Source of the DNA: Rhodanobacter sp.
GTDB lineage: Bacteria > Pseudomonadota > Gammaproteobacteria > Xanthomonadales > Rhodanobacteraceae
Assembly (NCBI GenBank): GCA_022730295.1
Contig: DZCM01000004.1
Location: 1-57,438, forward strand
Direction: 5' to 3'
DNA: 57,438 nt
Position 1 is the first letter of the stretch. Every line of letters starts with the position of its first letter. Under the pieces are notes generated by a model. The model saw only the letters and a program-made list of their open reading frames with translations. It had not been told where the DNA came from and did not search any database. Made by a program: the position numbers and the translations under genes. Positions 11,551 through 23,721 of the stretch are shown here, piece after piece.

Positions 11551-12585
11551 TCAGGTCCAGGCGCACACGACTTTGCCGCAGTTGCCCGACGCCATCAGGT
11601 CGAAGCCCCGCTGGAAGTCGTCGATGGCAAGCTGGTGGGTCAGCGCCTTCTGCAGCGGGAACCCGGTAAGCAGCATCTGGGTCATCTTGTACCAGGTCTC
11701 GAACATGCGGCGGCCGTAGATGCCTTGCACGGTGAGGCCCTTGAAGATCACCTTGTCCCAGTCGATGCCGCTGCCGTTCGGCAGGATGCCGAGCAGGGCA
11801 ACCTTCCCGCCGTGGTACATCACGTCCAGCATGCCGTTGAAGGCCTGCGGATTGCCGCTCATCTCCAGACCCACGTCGAAGCCTTCCATCTGCAGGTCGC
11901 CCAACACGTCACGCAGCGACTGGTTCTTCACGTTCACCACGCGCGTCGCCCCCATGTCGGCGGCGAGCTTCAGGCGATAATCGTTGACATCGGTGACGAC
12001 CACGTTGCGCGCGCCGACGTGGCGCGCAATGCCGGCGGCGATCACGCCGATGGGGCCGGCGCCCGTGATCAGGACATCCTCGCCGACCAGGTCGAATTCG
12101 AGTGCGCAGTGCGCGGCGTTGCCGTACGGGTCGAAAAACGCGGCCAGTGAGGACGGGATCTGGTCTGGCACCGGCCACAGGTTGGACTGTGGCATCGCGA
12201 TGTATTGCGCGAAAGCGCCGTTGCGGTTGACGCCGATGCCGACCGTGTGCGGGCACAGGTGCGGGCGTCCGGCGCGGCAGTTGCGGCACATGCCGCAGGT
12301 GATGTGGCCCTCGGCGGACACGCGCTGGCCGACATGGTAGCCGCGCACTTCGCTGCCCAGCGCAACGATCTTGCCGACGAATTCGTGACCGATCACGAGG
12401 CCGGGTTTGATCACGCGTTGCGACCACGCATCCCAGTTGTAGATGTGCAGGTCGGTACCGCAAATGGCGGTCTTTTCGACCTCGATCAGGACATCATTGT
12501 GGCCATATTCCGGCACCGGCACCTCGTCCATCCAGATGCCCTTTTCGGCGGTTCGCTTGACCAGTGCACGCATCATGTTCGGCAT
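11551..12585 (-). CDS. tdh: L-threonine 3-dehydrogenase
   Basis: [53 protein letters not shown], zinc MDR dehydrogenase; tandem with kbl. Confidence 0.97.
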   Translation of the reverse strand: MPNMMRALVKRTAEKGIWMDEVPVPEYGHNDVLIEVEKTAICGTDLHIYNWDAWSQRVIKPGLVIGHEFVGKIVALGSEVRGYHVGQRVSAEGHITCGMCRNCRAGRPHLCPHTVGIGVNRNGAFAQYIAMPQSNLWPVPDQIPSSLAAFFDPYGNAAHCALEFDLVGEDVLITGAGPIGVIAAGIARHVGARNVVVTDVNDYRLKLAADMGATRVVNVKNQSLRDVLGDLQMEGFDVGLEMSGNPQAFNGMLDVMYHGGKVALLGILPNGSGIDWDKVIFKGLTVQGIYGRRMFETWYKMTQMLLTGFPLQKALTHQLAIDDFQRGFDLMASGNCGKVVCAWT

Positions 12586-12617
12586 TGCAGTCGCCCTGTA
12601 CGGTGGATATTCCGGCC

Positions 12618-12623
12618 ATTATA
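12618..12623 (-). promoter_or_regulatory. -10 hexamer (TATAAT) for tdh-kbl
   Basis: Exact TATAAT on the minus strand about 33 bp upstream of the tdh start; no good -35 seen. Confidence 0.4.
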
Positions 12624-12672
12624 GGCTGGCAGCACAAACCGGCGATTGGCGCACACCCCATACAATCCGGAC

Positions 12673-13632
12673 ATGTCGCCATCCGCCGCCACGATCGACC
12701 AGCGCCCACCCGCGATTTTCCTGACGGGTCCCACCGCCAGCGGCAAGACCGCGCTGGCGTGTGCCTTGGCCGATCGGTTCCCGGTCGAGCTGGTCAGCGT
12801 GGACTCGGCGCTGGTCTATCGCGGACTCGACATCGGCGCGGCCAAGCCGGACGCGGCAACCCTGCGCCGCCACCCGCACGCGCTGATCGACATTCGTGAC
12901 CCATCCGACCCGTACTCGGCGGCGATGTTCCGCGAGGATGCCTTGCGCACGCTGCACGAGATCAACGAGCGGGGCAGGGTGCCTTTGCTGGTCGGTGGGA
13001 CCGGACTGTATTTTCGGGCGCTGGAGCAGGGCCTTGCGCCGATGCCGTCGGCGCAGCCGGAAATCCGCGCGCGCCTGCAGGCTGAAGCGGGTCGCGATGG
13101 CTGGCCGGCCTTGCATGCGCGGCTTGCGCAGATTGATCCGGTGGCCGCCGCGAGGATCCGGGCGAACGATGCACAGCGGATCCAGCGGGCCCTGGAAACC
13201 ATCGAGTCGACTGGGCAGTCATTGACTGAATTGCACACGGCCGCGCGAGTATCGGCACGCATCCCGTTCCGGGTTCTGAAACTGGCCCTGGTTCCCGCCG
13301 ATCGAGCCGAATTGCGCGAGCGCATTGCGCGCCGTTTCGACGTAATGCTCGCGGCCGGTTTTCTCGCCGAAGTGAAACGCCTGCGGGCGCGCGCAGATTT
13401 GTCGCCCGACTTGCCGGCGCTGCTCGCAGTCGGTTACCGACAGGCATGGGAGTACCTTGATGGAGCGTGCGACGAAGCCGTGTTCCGACAACGCGCGATC
13501 GACGCCACCCGCCAGCTGGCCAAGCGCCAGATGACCTGGTTGCGCGGTGAACTCGATGCGCGGACATTCGACCCGGATTGCGCGCCCGGCGCGGCGGTTG
13601 CCACCGCCATCGCACTGTTCCTGGGTTGTTGA
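12673..13632 (+). CDS. miaA: tRNA dimethylallyltransferase
   Basis: [17 protein letters not shown]-loop; [29 protein letters not shown]; hfq neighbour. Confidence 0.96.
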   Translation: MSPSAATIDQRPPAIFLTGPTASGKTALACALADRFPVELVSVDSALVYRGLDIGAAKPDAATLRRHPHALIDIRDPSDPYSAAMFREDALRTLHEINERGRVPLLVGGTGLYFRALEQGLAPMPSAQPEIRARLQAEAGRDGWPALHARLAQIDPVAAARIRANDAQRIQRALETIESTGQSLTELHTAARVSARIPFRVLKLALVPADRAELRERIARRFDVMLAAGFLAEVKRLRARADLSPDLPALLAVGYRQAWEYLDGACDEAVFRQRAIDATRQLAKRQMTWLRGELDARTFDPDCAPGAAVATAIALFLGC

Positions 13633-13723
13633 AAACAACCAGATTTCCGGCAATCTGCGTTACCATGCTGGTCCGCGATAAAAGAAGCGGTAACCCCGCC
13701 ACGGCCGTTGGGAGGCCGAGACC

Positions 13724-14005
13724 ATGTCGAAGAGTCAATCGTTGCAGGATCCGTTCTTGAATGCCCTGCGTCGCGAGCGTGTGCCGGTCGCGATTTATCT
13801 CGTCAACGGCATCAAATTGCAGGGCGTGATCGAATCCTTCGATCAGTTCGTCGTGCTGTTGCGCAATCAGGTCAGCCAGATGGTGTACAAGCACGCCATC
13901 TCCACCGTGGTGCCGAGCCGCGCCGTCAAGATCGGTGCCGAGGACGCGGCCGATGCGGACGCGGCTGATGCGGACGCCGCCGCCGAAATTCCGGCGCAGG
14001 ACTAG
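13724..14005 (+). CDS. hfq: RNA chaperone Hfq
   Basis: [65 protein letters not shown], canonical Hfq. Confidence 0.98.
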   Translation: MSKSQSLQDPFLNALRRERVPVAIYLVNGIKLQGVIESFDQFVVLLRNQVSQMVYKHAISTVVPSRAVKIGAEDAADADAADADAAAEIPAQD

Positions 14006-14008
14006 CCC

Positions 14009-15358
14009 CTGTTCGAACGCGAGAAACGTGGCGAGCGTGCGTTGCTGGTGTTGCCCTACACCGGCAACCGTATCGTTGCGCGGCGCGCGCAGGAATTCAC
14101 CGAACTTGCGAAATCCGCCGGCGCGGACGTGCTCGGCAGCGTGCAGGCGCGCATTGCGGCGCCCAATCCGAAGTTCTACATCGGCACCGGCAAGGCCGAT
14201 GAAGTGCTGGAAATGGTGCGTGCGCTCGGCGCCGACGTGGTGCTGGTCGACCACGCGCTGACGCCGGTGCAGGAACGCAATCTCGAGAAGCACCTTTCCG
14301 CACGGGTGATCGACCGTGCCGCATTGATCCTCGACATCTTCGCGCAGCGCGCGCAGTCGCACGAAGGCAAACTGGAAGTCGAACTGGCGCAACTCAAGCA
14401 CATGGCCACGCGGCTGGTGCGCGGCTGGACCCACCTTGAACGTCAGCGCGGCGGCTCGATCGGCCTGCGTGGGCCGGGTGAAACCCAGCTCGAAACCGAC
14501 CGCCGCCTGTTGCAAAAGCGCGTGGAGCAGTTGCAGAAGCGCATCGACAAGGTCGGCGTGCAGCGCGGCCAGCAACGCCGCGCGCGCCTGCGCAACACGT
14601 TGCCGCGCGTGGCGCTGGTCGGTTACACCAACGCCGGCAAGTCGACACTCTTCAATGCGATCACGCGTGGCACGGTGTATGCCGCGGACCAGTTGTTCGC
14701 GACGCTCGATCCCACCGTGCGGCGGCTGGATGGCTTGGCCAGCGGCCCTGCCGTGCTCGCCGACACCGTGGGTTTCATCCGCGAATTGCCCCATGACCTC
14801 GTGGCCGCATTTCGTGCCACCCTGTCCGAAGCGCGTGACGCCGACCTGCTGCTGCATGTGATCGACGCTGCGGATCCCGAGCGCGACACCCTCGTCGACG
14901 TGGTCAACAGCGTGCTGGATGACATCGGCGCGGGTGGCGTGCCGCAGCTCAAGGTGTATAACAAGATCGACTTGCTGGCGGGCGATGACACCGAGGATGC
15001 AGCACCGGATGCCAGTGCCGATTCACGTTTGGTATCTCCCCGCGTCGATCGAGTTGCCGATGACGTGCCATCGGCAGTTTGGTTGTCGGCGGCGCGTGGT
15101 GACGGACTGGAGCTGCTGCGGCAGGCGATCGGCGCACGCCTCTCCGGCAACCGCGTACACGCCGAACTGCGCTTGCCGCCGCAGTCCGGCCGCCTGCGTG
15201 CACGCCTGATCGAACTCGGTGCGGTCAAATCCGAGCAGTACGATGAACACGGCTGGCTCCTCGATATCGACGCGCCGCGCGAACTGCTGGCACCACTGGC
15301 CGGCTCGGCGTGCGGCGATGACGTGCAGTTGCTGCGCGACTGGCTGCAGGTGTCCTGA
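14009..15358 (+). CDS. hflX: GTPase HflX (likely CTG start)
   Basis: GTPase motifs VGYTNAGKST, DTVGFIRELPHDLV and HflX domain GLRGPGETQLETDRRLL. The ORF track begins at TTG 14042, but homology to the HflX N-terminus extends upstream to CTG 14009 with AGGA 7 nt before it. Confidence 0.9.
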   Translation: MFEREKRGERALLVLPYTGNRIVARRAQEFTELAKSAGADVLGSVQARIAAPNPKFYIGTGKADEVLEMVRALGADVVLVDHALTPVQERNLEKHLSARVIDRAALILDIFAQRAQSHEGKLEVELAQLKHMATRLVRGWTHLERQRGGSIGLRGPGETQLETDRRLLQKRVEQLQKRIDKVGVQRGQQRRARLRNTLPRVALVGYTNAGKSTLFNAITRGTVYAADQLFATLDPTVRRLDGLASGPAVLADTVGFIRELPHDLVAAFRATLSEARDADLLLHVIDAADPERDTLVDVVNSVLDDIGAGGVPQLKVYNKIDLLAGDDTEDAAPDASADSRLVSPRVDRVADDVPSAVWLSAARGDGLELLRQAIGARLSGNRVHAELRLPPQSGRLRARLIELGAVKSEQYDEHGWLLDIDAPRELLAPLAGSACGDDVQLLRDWLQVS

Positions 15359-15446
15359 ACCAGGTTCGGAGCTGTTGCTCTGGTAGAATTCACCGTTTGC
15401 GCTGACCGCAGCGCACCCCCCCCTGAGCCAGCGAGGCGGTAACGCG

Positions 15447-16558
15447 ATGCCCTGGAAGGAACCCGGCGAAAAACCGAGCGAACCCAGCGCTCGTCCACCG
15501 CGGGATCGTGAGCCGCGTGGCCAAGGGCCGTGGGGCGGGCAGGGTGACCGCCGAGGTCCCGATCTCGAGGCGTGGCTGCGCAACGGGCGGCGCAAGTTGG
15601 GGCCATTCGGGCGCGGGCCGCTCGGTACGCTGGCGCTGATCGTGCTGGTCGTGGTGTTATGGTTCCTGATCGGCGGCTGGACCGTGATCGGCGGGCAACA
15701 GGTGGGCGTGCTGCTGCGCTTCGGGCGCTTGCAGGCTGTGTTGCAGCCGGGTTTCCACCTGCGCTTGCCGCCGCCGATCGATCGCCTGCAGACGCTCGAT
15801 ATGGGGCAGCCGCGTACCGTGAGCGACCAGACGCGCCTGCTCACCGCTGACGGTCAGCTGGCGATGGTCGATTATTACGCGCGGTATAAGATCACCAACG
15901 TGCGCGATTTCCTGTTCGCCAATCGGGATGGCGAAGATGCCATTCGCAATGCGGCCACGGTGGCGGTGCGGGTGGCGGTGGGCACGCACTCGCTGCAACA
16001 ACTGCTGGAGCACGATGGCGACGACCTCACCGGTGCCATCACCCGGCGCCTGCAGGCCGTGACCGGCGCCGAGGCGCTTGGCGCGCATGTCGTCGAGGCG
16101 GGCATCCAGAGCGTGGGCGTGCCAAACGAGGTCAAGCCTGCATTCGATGACATCGCCAAGGCGCATGAAGATGCCAAGTCGGCGCAGGCGACGGCAACTG
16201 CCGGTGTCGCTCGCGACAAGGTGCAGGCACAAGCACGGGCCGCCGCGATCAAGGCAGACGCGGCGACATACCGTGACAGCGCGGCGGCGGTTGCGAAGGC
16301 CGATGTCGCGCGTTTCCAGCAGGTGCTCGCGCAATATCAGGCAGCCCCGCAGGTGACCAGGCACCGTCTGTGGCTGGATACCATGCAGGACGTACTTTCA
16401 CATAACCATGTCGTCATCAACAGCGGTTCGGGCAACGTGATCGTGCAATTTCCCGCACGCGCATCGACGGTCGCGGTGCCGGCAACCGTTGCGCCCGCGC
16501 CGGCGGCCACGGCCGCGATGCCGGTGACGTCGGGTCCCGCGTTGCAAGGGGATGGTGC

Positions 16559-16562
<4 letters not shown>
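15447..16562 (+). CDS. hflK: FtsH protease activity modulator HflK
   Basis: SPFH/band-7 protein with N-terminal MPWKEPG, TM region, synteny. Confidence 0.95.
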
Positions 16563-18792
<2,230 letters not shown>

Positions 18793-19018
18793 CCTGCGAC
18801 GTGTCGCAGCATCCCCCCGGCGCGTTGCGCCGACCCCTCCGTGCCGAAGGGGGTAAGTACATCCCACTTCGACGCGAAGGGGGTGAACGAAGCTCGGTTA
18901 TCTTCCGCCGCGGTACGAAGCGAGCTTGTCTTCCCGCTTCGGCACGAAGGGCGGAGCGGAGCGAACGCGCGCGAAGCGCGGCAAGGGGGATGGCTTGCAC
19001 TTGCGCCGAGAATCGACC

Positions 19019-20089
19019 ATGACCGCCACCTGGCTCGTCCAACGCAGCGCCGATCCGCGCCTCCCGGTACGCATCGCCATCGAGCAGGATGGTCGAGTGT
19101 TGTTCGCGGTGCGCGCCAAGGCTGCCTGGCCCGGTGCAGGGACGCAGGTGTTCTGCCTGCGCGAGCGCGACTTCGATCCAGCGGAATCGCTGGAAGAAGT
19201 CGAACGCGTGCCGGTGGCGCATCTCGCGCGGCTGGGCCGCAAGCTGTCGGTCACGCTGGATCGCGCGCAGCGCAAGCGTTGCGAATTCCTGATCCTGGAA
19301 AAACCGCGCAAGGACGGCGGCACCTACGAGCAGGTGTTCTTCCGCACCGAGATCGCGGTGCGCGCACACAAGTCCAGCAAGTATGCAGAGCTTTCGACAC
19401 GCCACGGCGACGACATGCAAGTCGTGATCGACAGCATGGAACGTTACGCATGGGCATTTCCCGGCGCCAGCGTCCGCAAACGCAAGTTGCCGGTGGGCGA
19501 CTACGCCCTGATCCACGACGAGCGCCCGCATGCGATCGTCGAGCGCAAGACCCTCGCCAACCTGCTTGGTGACTTTTCCGAACTCAAGGGCTTGCACCAA
19601 CAACTGGCGGAACTTTCCGCGTGGCCGCACGCCGCGCTGGTGATCGAAGCCCAGTACGCCGATTTCGGCAATCCCGCGAAGATCGGCCAATGGCCGGCTG
19701 CGCACTTGTTGCGCGTTCTTGGTGAGCTGCCGGCCTTGTTCCCGAACGTGCAGTGCGTCTTCGCCGGCAACCGCAAGCTTGCCAACGTTTGGGTGCAGCG
19801 CTGGTTTGCCGCCTTGCACGCCGCCAATCACCAGCCGCGCTTGCCACAGGTCGCGGAAACCGTGGCGCGCTACGATGCGGGCGACAACGGCGGTGGTTTG
19901 GATGTCCGCATCCGCCTGGCCGCGCTGCACGAGCTTCCGGATGGATTTCCCGTCAAGCTGCTGCGCAAGCAGATTCCAGAAGCGAAACCGGAACGCATCA
20001 AGCGCATCATCGACCAATTGCGTAGCGAAGGCCGCCTGCGCGCAAAAGGGCGTGGTCCCGGTACGCGCTGGTGGCGCGCTCAGTCGTAG
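19019..20089 (+). CDS. ERCC4-domain nuclease (XPF/Mus81-type fold) with N-terminal extension and C-terminal helical region
   Basis: IDSMERYAW...RKRKLPVGDYALIHDERPHAIVERKTLANLLGDF matches the ERCC4 signature GDY...ERKxxxD. Confidence 0.8.
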   Translation: MTATWLVQRSADPRLPVRIAIEQDGRVLFAVRAKAAWPGAGTQVFCLRERDFDPAESLEEVERVPVAHLARLGRKLSVTLDRAQRKRCEFLILEKPRKDGGTYEQVFFRTEIAVRAHKSSKYAELSTRHGDDMQVVIDSMERYAWAFPGASVRKRKLPVGDYALIHDERPHAIVERKTLANLLGDFSELKGLHQQLAELSAWPHAALVIEAQYADFGNPAKIGQWPAAHLLRVLGELPALFPNVQCVFAGNRKLANVWVQRWFAALHAANHQPRLPQVAETVARYDAGDNGGGLDVRIRLAALHELPDGFPVKLLRKQIPEAKPERIKRIIDQLRSEGRLRAKGRGPGTRWWRAQS

Positions 20090-20236
20090 CGCCGGAAGGC
20101 CCGATTGCTGCGCCAGACTGCCTCGTTCGTGCAACGCGGCCGCTCCTCCTGCAGACTCAGCGCGCCGCACCGATATGCCTTCTGCAGGCGCGTTCGCTAA
20201 CATGATGCATTCGCAACAACCGCGCGTTCACCATCC

Positions 20237-20617
20237 ATGGACATCTTCAAGACCTTCACCCTCGACGCCGCGCACCGCCTGCCCAACGTTCCCGTCGGGC
20301 ACAAATGCGCGCGCCTGCACGGGCATTCGTTCCGCATCGAGATCCACGTGCGCGGCGAGCCCGACCCGCACACCGGTTGGGTGATGGACTTTGCCGACAT
20401 CAAGGCGGCGTTTGCGCCGCTGTACGACCGGCTCGACCACCATTACCTCAACGAGGTTGAAGGCCTCGACAATCCCACCAGCGAAAACCTCGCACGCTGG
20501 ATTTACGATCGTTTGAAACGCGTGTTGCCCGCGCTGCACAAGATCACCGTGCACGAAACCTGCACCTCCGGCGCCACTTATTCCGGCCCGGGTGCCGCGC
20601 CCGTAAGCGCGTTGTAG
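20237..20617 (+). CDS. queD: 6-carboxy-5,6,7,8-tetrahydropterin synthase
   Basis: [67 protein letters not shown]. Confidence 0.95.
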   Translation: MDIFKTFTLDAAHRLPNVPVGHKCARLHGHSFRIEIHVRGEPDPHTGWVMDFADIKAAFAPLYDRLDHHYLNEVEGLDNPTSENLARWIYDRLKRVLPALHKITVHETCTSGATYSGPGAAPVSAL

Positions 20618-20763
20618 GAGCGCCGGAAGCCGCGATACCGGATTGCGAGGGACTGGCGCAACGTCGCGGCTGCGGCCGCAGGCGAGCCGCGCGTCATCCC
20701 GGTGCAGGCCGGGATCCAGCGCTGTTCCCGCGCGCATGCACGCAGGACTGCAGCAGCGAAAGT

Positions 20764-20925
20764 TCACGCCTGCGGATGCCGCGCCCGCCACGCGGCCAGC
20801 GCTTTCTCGTATGCGGCCAATTCATCCGCGTAGACGTCATACACGCACGGATCGCAGCCGCCGTCGCAACAATCGCCAGGCAACGGCTTTTCGGGTGGCT
20901 GCGGGCGTGGATCGGAGTCGTTCAT
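20764..20925 (-). CDS. Oxidoreductase-like domain protein (OXLD1-type small Cys protein)
   Basis: 53-aa ORF MNDSDPRPQPPEKPLPGDCCDGGCDPCVYDVYADELAAYEKALAAWRARHPQA with CC-GGC-xC-VYDxY motif. Confidence 0.75.
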   Translation of the reverse strand: MNDSDPRPQPPEKPLPGDCCDGGCDPCVYDVYADELAAYEKALAAWRARHPQA

Positions 20926-21104
20926 CAGGCCGAACAGCGTAGCAGCCTGTTGCGCGCAAGCCGTGAACCCCGCAGCCGCTGCGGCCATGCCGACCCCGCG
21001 AAGGGTGATTCGGAAATGCCTAAAACAGGCAATAGCAGGCCCGACATGGGTAATGCCAGACATCGCGGAAAGTCCTGGCGCGGAGTCGCAGCAGCACCCG
21101 CGCG

Positions 21105-21292
21105 CTACACCGCGTGTCCGAAATTCGGGGGCAAGATCACCCTGCTGGCCGGCGGGGTAGTCGCCCGCGCGCGGTGCACGGCATCGACACTCGAATCCGG
21201 GAAGGTACTGGCGTAGAAGTTGGCGGCTTCTTCGGCGTTGCCGTCGTACCACGGCAGATGGCGATTTTGCGTTTTGTATTGGCGTTTGGCAT
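21105..21292 (-). pseudogene. Frameshifted and truncated PhnB-like / VOC (3-demethylubiquinone methyltransferase-like fold) remnant
   Basis: Minus strand encodes MPNANTKRKIAIC then, in a shifted frame, WYDGNAEEAANFYASTFPDSSVDAVHRA and, in a third frame, GDYPAGQQGDLAPEF. These are consecutive pieces of one family separated by two apparent 1-nt deletions, with no C-terminal half. Confidence 0.75.
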
Positions 21293-21369
21293 GCGTCGAT
21301 CCTTTTGGCGCGTGGGTGTGGCTACGATAGTCGGTCTGAGTGCGATGGCCGCGAGGAGTGAGTGAAGCG

Positions 21370-22713
21370 ATGACGAAGCATGCGGATTTGTTGGTGATCG
21401 GAGGCGGTTCGGGCGGTCTGGCCGTCGCCATTCGAGCGGCTAAACTTGGCGCGCAGGTGACGCTGTTCGAGCCGCATGAACTCGGCGGTACTTGCGTCAA
21501 CCGTGGCTGCGTGCCGAAGAAGGCGATGTGGCTGGCGGCGGAATTGGCTGAGGCGCAAGGCATGGCGAGGGCGGTCGGGTTCGATGTCGCGCCCGGCACG
21601 CTGGACTGGCCGGTCTTTGTCGCCCGGCGTGAGGCCTATGTGCTGCGTGCGCGCAACTCGTACGCTAACCGCTTGCGCGAACTCGGTGTCGAAGTCATCC
21701 CGGAACTCGCGTACTTCCTCGACGCACATACGTTGCGCGCGGGCGACGCCGATTACAGCGCGCCACACCTCGTGATCGCGACGGGTTCGCGTGCGCGGCC
21801 ATTCGGGTTGCCGGGCGCGGAATTCGTGATCGATTCGGATGGCTTCTTCAAGCTTGATGCGCTGCCGCGACGGGTGGGCATCATCGGCGGCGGCTACATC
21901 GGCGTGGAATTCGCTGGCGTGTTGCGCGCGCTCGGCGCGCAAGTGGAAATCTTCTCGCGCAGCGGCTTGTTGTCGCACTTCGATGCCGATTTGGGCAGCG
22001 AGCTGGAAGCGCAAATGCAAGTCGCAGGGATTGGCCATCACGCGCGCTGTGCGGTGCGGGGCGTGGCGCGCGACGATGGCGCGTTGTGGCTGGATTGCGC
22101 CGGCCATGCACGGCATGGCCCCTACGACTGCGTGATCAACGCGACCGGGCGGGTGCCGAATGTCGCATCACTGCAACTGGATGCGGCGGGCATCCGTGTC
22201 AACGACAGGAACGGGATCGTTACCGACGCCTTCGAGAATACTTCAGCGCAAGGCGTGTATGCATTGGGCGACGTGAACGGCAAGGTCGCGTTGACGCCGG
22301 TTGCGATTGCCGCCGGCCGGCAGTTGGCCGAGCGCCTGTTCAACGGCAAGCCCGGCGCGCATCTCGATTATCGGAACATCGCCAGCGTGGTGTTTTCGCA
22401 TCCGCCGGTTGGCAGCGTCGGCCTGTCGGAAGCCGTTGCGCGCCGGGAGTTCGGCGACGCGGTTCATGTATACAAGACACGCTTCACGCCGATGCTGTGG
22501 TCGCTGGCCGGACGCGAGGGCAAGACGTTCATGAAACTGGTGTGCGCGGGCGCCGGCGAGCGTATCGTCGGCCTGCACGGCATTGGTCCCGGTATGGACG
22601 AAATGCTGCAGGGCTTCGCCGTGGCGGTGCACATGGGTGCGACCTACGCGGATTTCCTGAAGACCGTGGCGATCCACCCCACGTCTGCGGAGGAATTTGT
22701 CACGATGGCCTGA
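21370..22713 (+). CDS. gor: Glutathione-disulfide reductase (pyridine nucleotide-disulfide oxidoreductase class I)
   Basis: GGTCVNRGCVPKK redox motif, two Rossmann motifs, C-terminal HPTSAEEFVTM. Confidence 0.92.
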   Translation: MTKHADLLVIGGGSGGLAVAIRAAKLGAQVTLFEPHELGGTCVNRGCVPKKAMWLAAELAEAQGMARAVGFDVAPGTLDWPVFVARREAYVLRARNSYANRLRELGVEVIPELAYFLDAHTLRAGDADYSAPHLVIATGSRARPFGLPGAEFVIDSDGFFKLDALPRRVGIIGGGYIGVEFAGVLRALGAQVEIFSRSGLLSHFDADLGSELEAQMQVAGIGHHARCAVRGVARDDGALWLDCAGHARHGPYDCVINATGRVPNVASLQLDAAGIRVNDRNGIVTDAFENTSAQGVYALGDVNGKVALTPVAIAAGRQLAERLFNGKPGAHLDYRNIASVVFSHPPVGSVGLSEAVARREFGDAVHVYKTRFTPMLWSLAGREGKTFMKLVCAGAGERIVGLHGIGPGMDEMLQGFAVAVHMGATYADFLKTVAIHPTSAEEFVTMA

Positions 22714-22737
22714 GGCGGCGGCCAGTTGGTCAAGGTG

Positions 22738-23625
22738 TCAGTGCCGTTGCTCGTTCAGTTGCACCAGCCGCGCGCTCTCGCGCCACAGGCGTTCGGTCAG
22801 TGCATCATCCAATGCCAGCGGTGCCGGCGGTTTCGGGCGGTTTTTTTCGAGGTATAGACCGGTCTTGCCTTCGAGATCCGGACTGGTCGCCGCATACACG
22901 ATGGTCTGCGCACCGCGTTCGGCGGAAAGCATGGTCAGGCGCATCGGCGTGATGACGGCAGTGAACAGTGCGCGCTTCCAACCGGCCGGTGCGCCGTGCG
23001 CCCAGATGCCGGTAGCGATGGTGCCGGGGTGCAGGACGTTGACGGTGACGCCCTTGTCGGCAAGCCGAGTCGCCAGTGCACGCGTGAACAACACGTTCGC
23101 CAGCTTCGAACGCGAGTACGCGCGCAGAATGCGATAGCCGTGTTTGAAACCGGGGTCGTCGAAGTCCATGTCGCCGCGGGTGTGCGCGACCGAGGCCACG
23201 TTGACGACGCGCGCCGGTGCGCTGCGGACGAGGCGGTCCAGCAGCAGATTGGTGAGCAGGAATGGTGCGAGGTGGTTCACTGCGAAGGTGGTCTCGAAGC
23301 CATCCTCGGTGAGCGTGCGGGTGGCGTTCACGCTGCCGGCGTTGTTGATGAGCACGTCAAGGCGGCCGTGCCGCGCCTTGAAATCGGCCGCAAGTTTGCG
23401 TACCGCGGCGAGCGATGCGAAATCGGCGCACAGCGCACCGGCATTCACACCTGCGCGCTCGCGGAGGCTGGCCAGCGCGGCATCGATGCGCGCCGGGTTG
23501 CGGCCGGTGATCACGATGCGTGCACCCATTCGTGCCAGCGCGAGCGCGGCTTCGAGGCCGATCCCTGAGGTTGCGCCGGTGATCAGGACGCACTTGCCAT
23601 CAATTGGATTGGGTGCGTTCAACAT
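22738..23625 (-). CDS. SDR family oxidoreductase (retinol dehydrogenase/WWOX-like)
   Basis: VLITGATSGIGLEAALALARMGARIVITGR; NNAG; YSRSKLANVLF. Confidence 0.9.
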   Translation of the reverse strand: MLNAPNPIDGKCVLITGATSGIGLEAALALARMGARIVITGRNPARIDAALASLRERAGVNAGALCADFASLAAVRKLAADFKARHGRLDVLINNAGSVNATRTLTEDGFETTFAVNHLAPFLLTNLLLDRLVRSAPARVVNVASVAHTRGDMDFDDPGFKHGYRILRAYSRSKLANVLFTRALATRLADKGVTVNVLHPGTIATGIWAHGAPAGWKRALFTAVITPMRLTMLSAERGAQTIVYAATSPDLEGKTGLYLEKNRPKPPAPLALDDALTERLWRESARLVQLNEQRH

Positions 23626-23721
23626 GCCGGACTCTTCATGTGGACAGGTTTCGACGTTGCCATCGTATCCATGCAAAGTACATCGGCAGGATGGCCGGAA
23701 GGCCGGACATGGCGCTCGCGC

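Noticed and set aside
10080-11669. 529-aa plus-strand ORF over kbl
   Set aside because: Antisense to the conserved kbl; composition typical of shadow ORFs
12962-14857. 631-aa minus-strand ORF spanning miaA-hfq-hflX
   Set aside because: Covers three conserved genes on the other strand; not plausible coding
15416-15423. C8 homopolymer upstream of hflK as a phase-variable switch
   Set aside because: Lies in a short intergenic region with no evidence of promoter spacing control; too weak to claim
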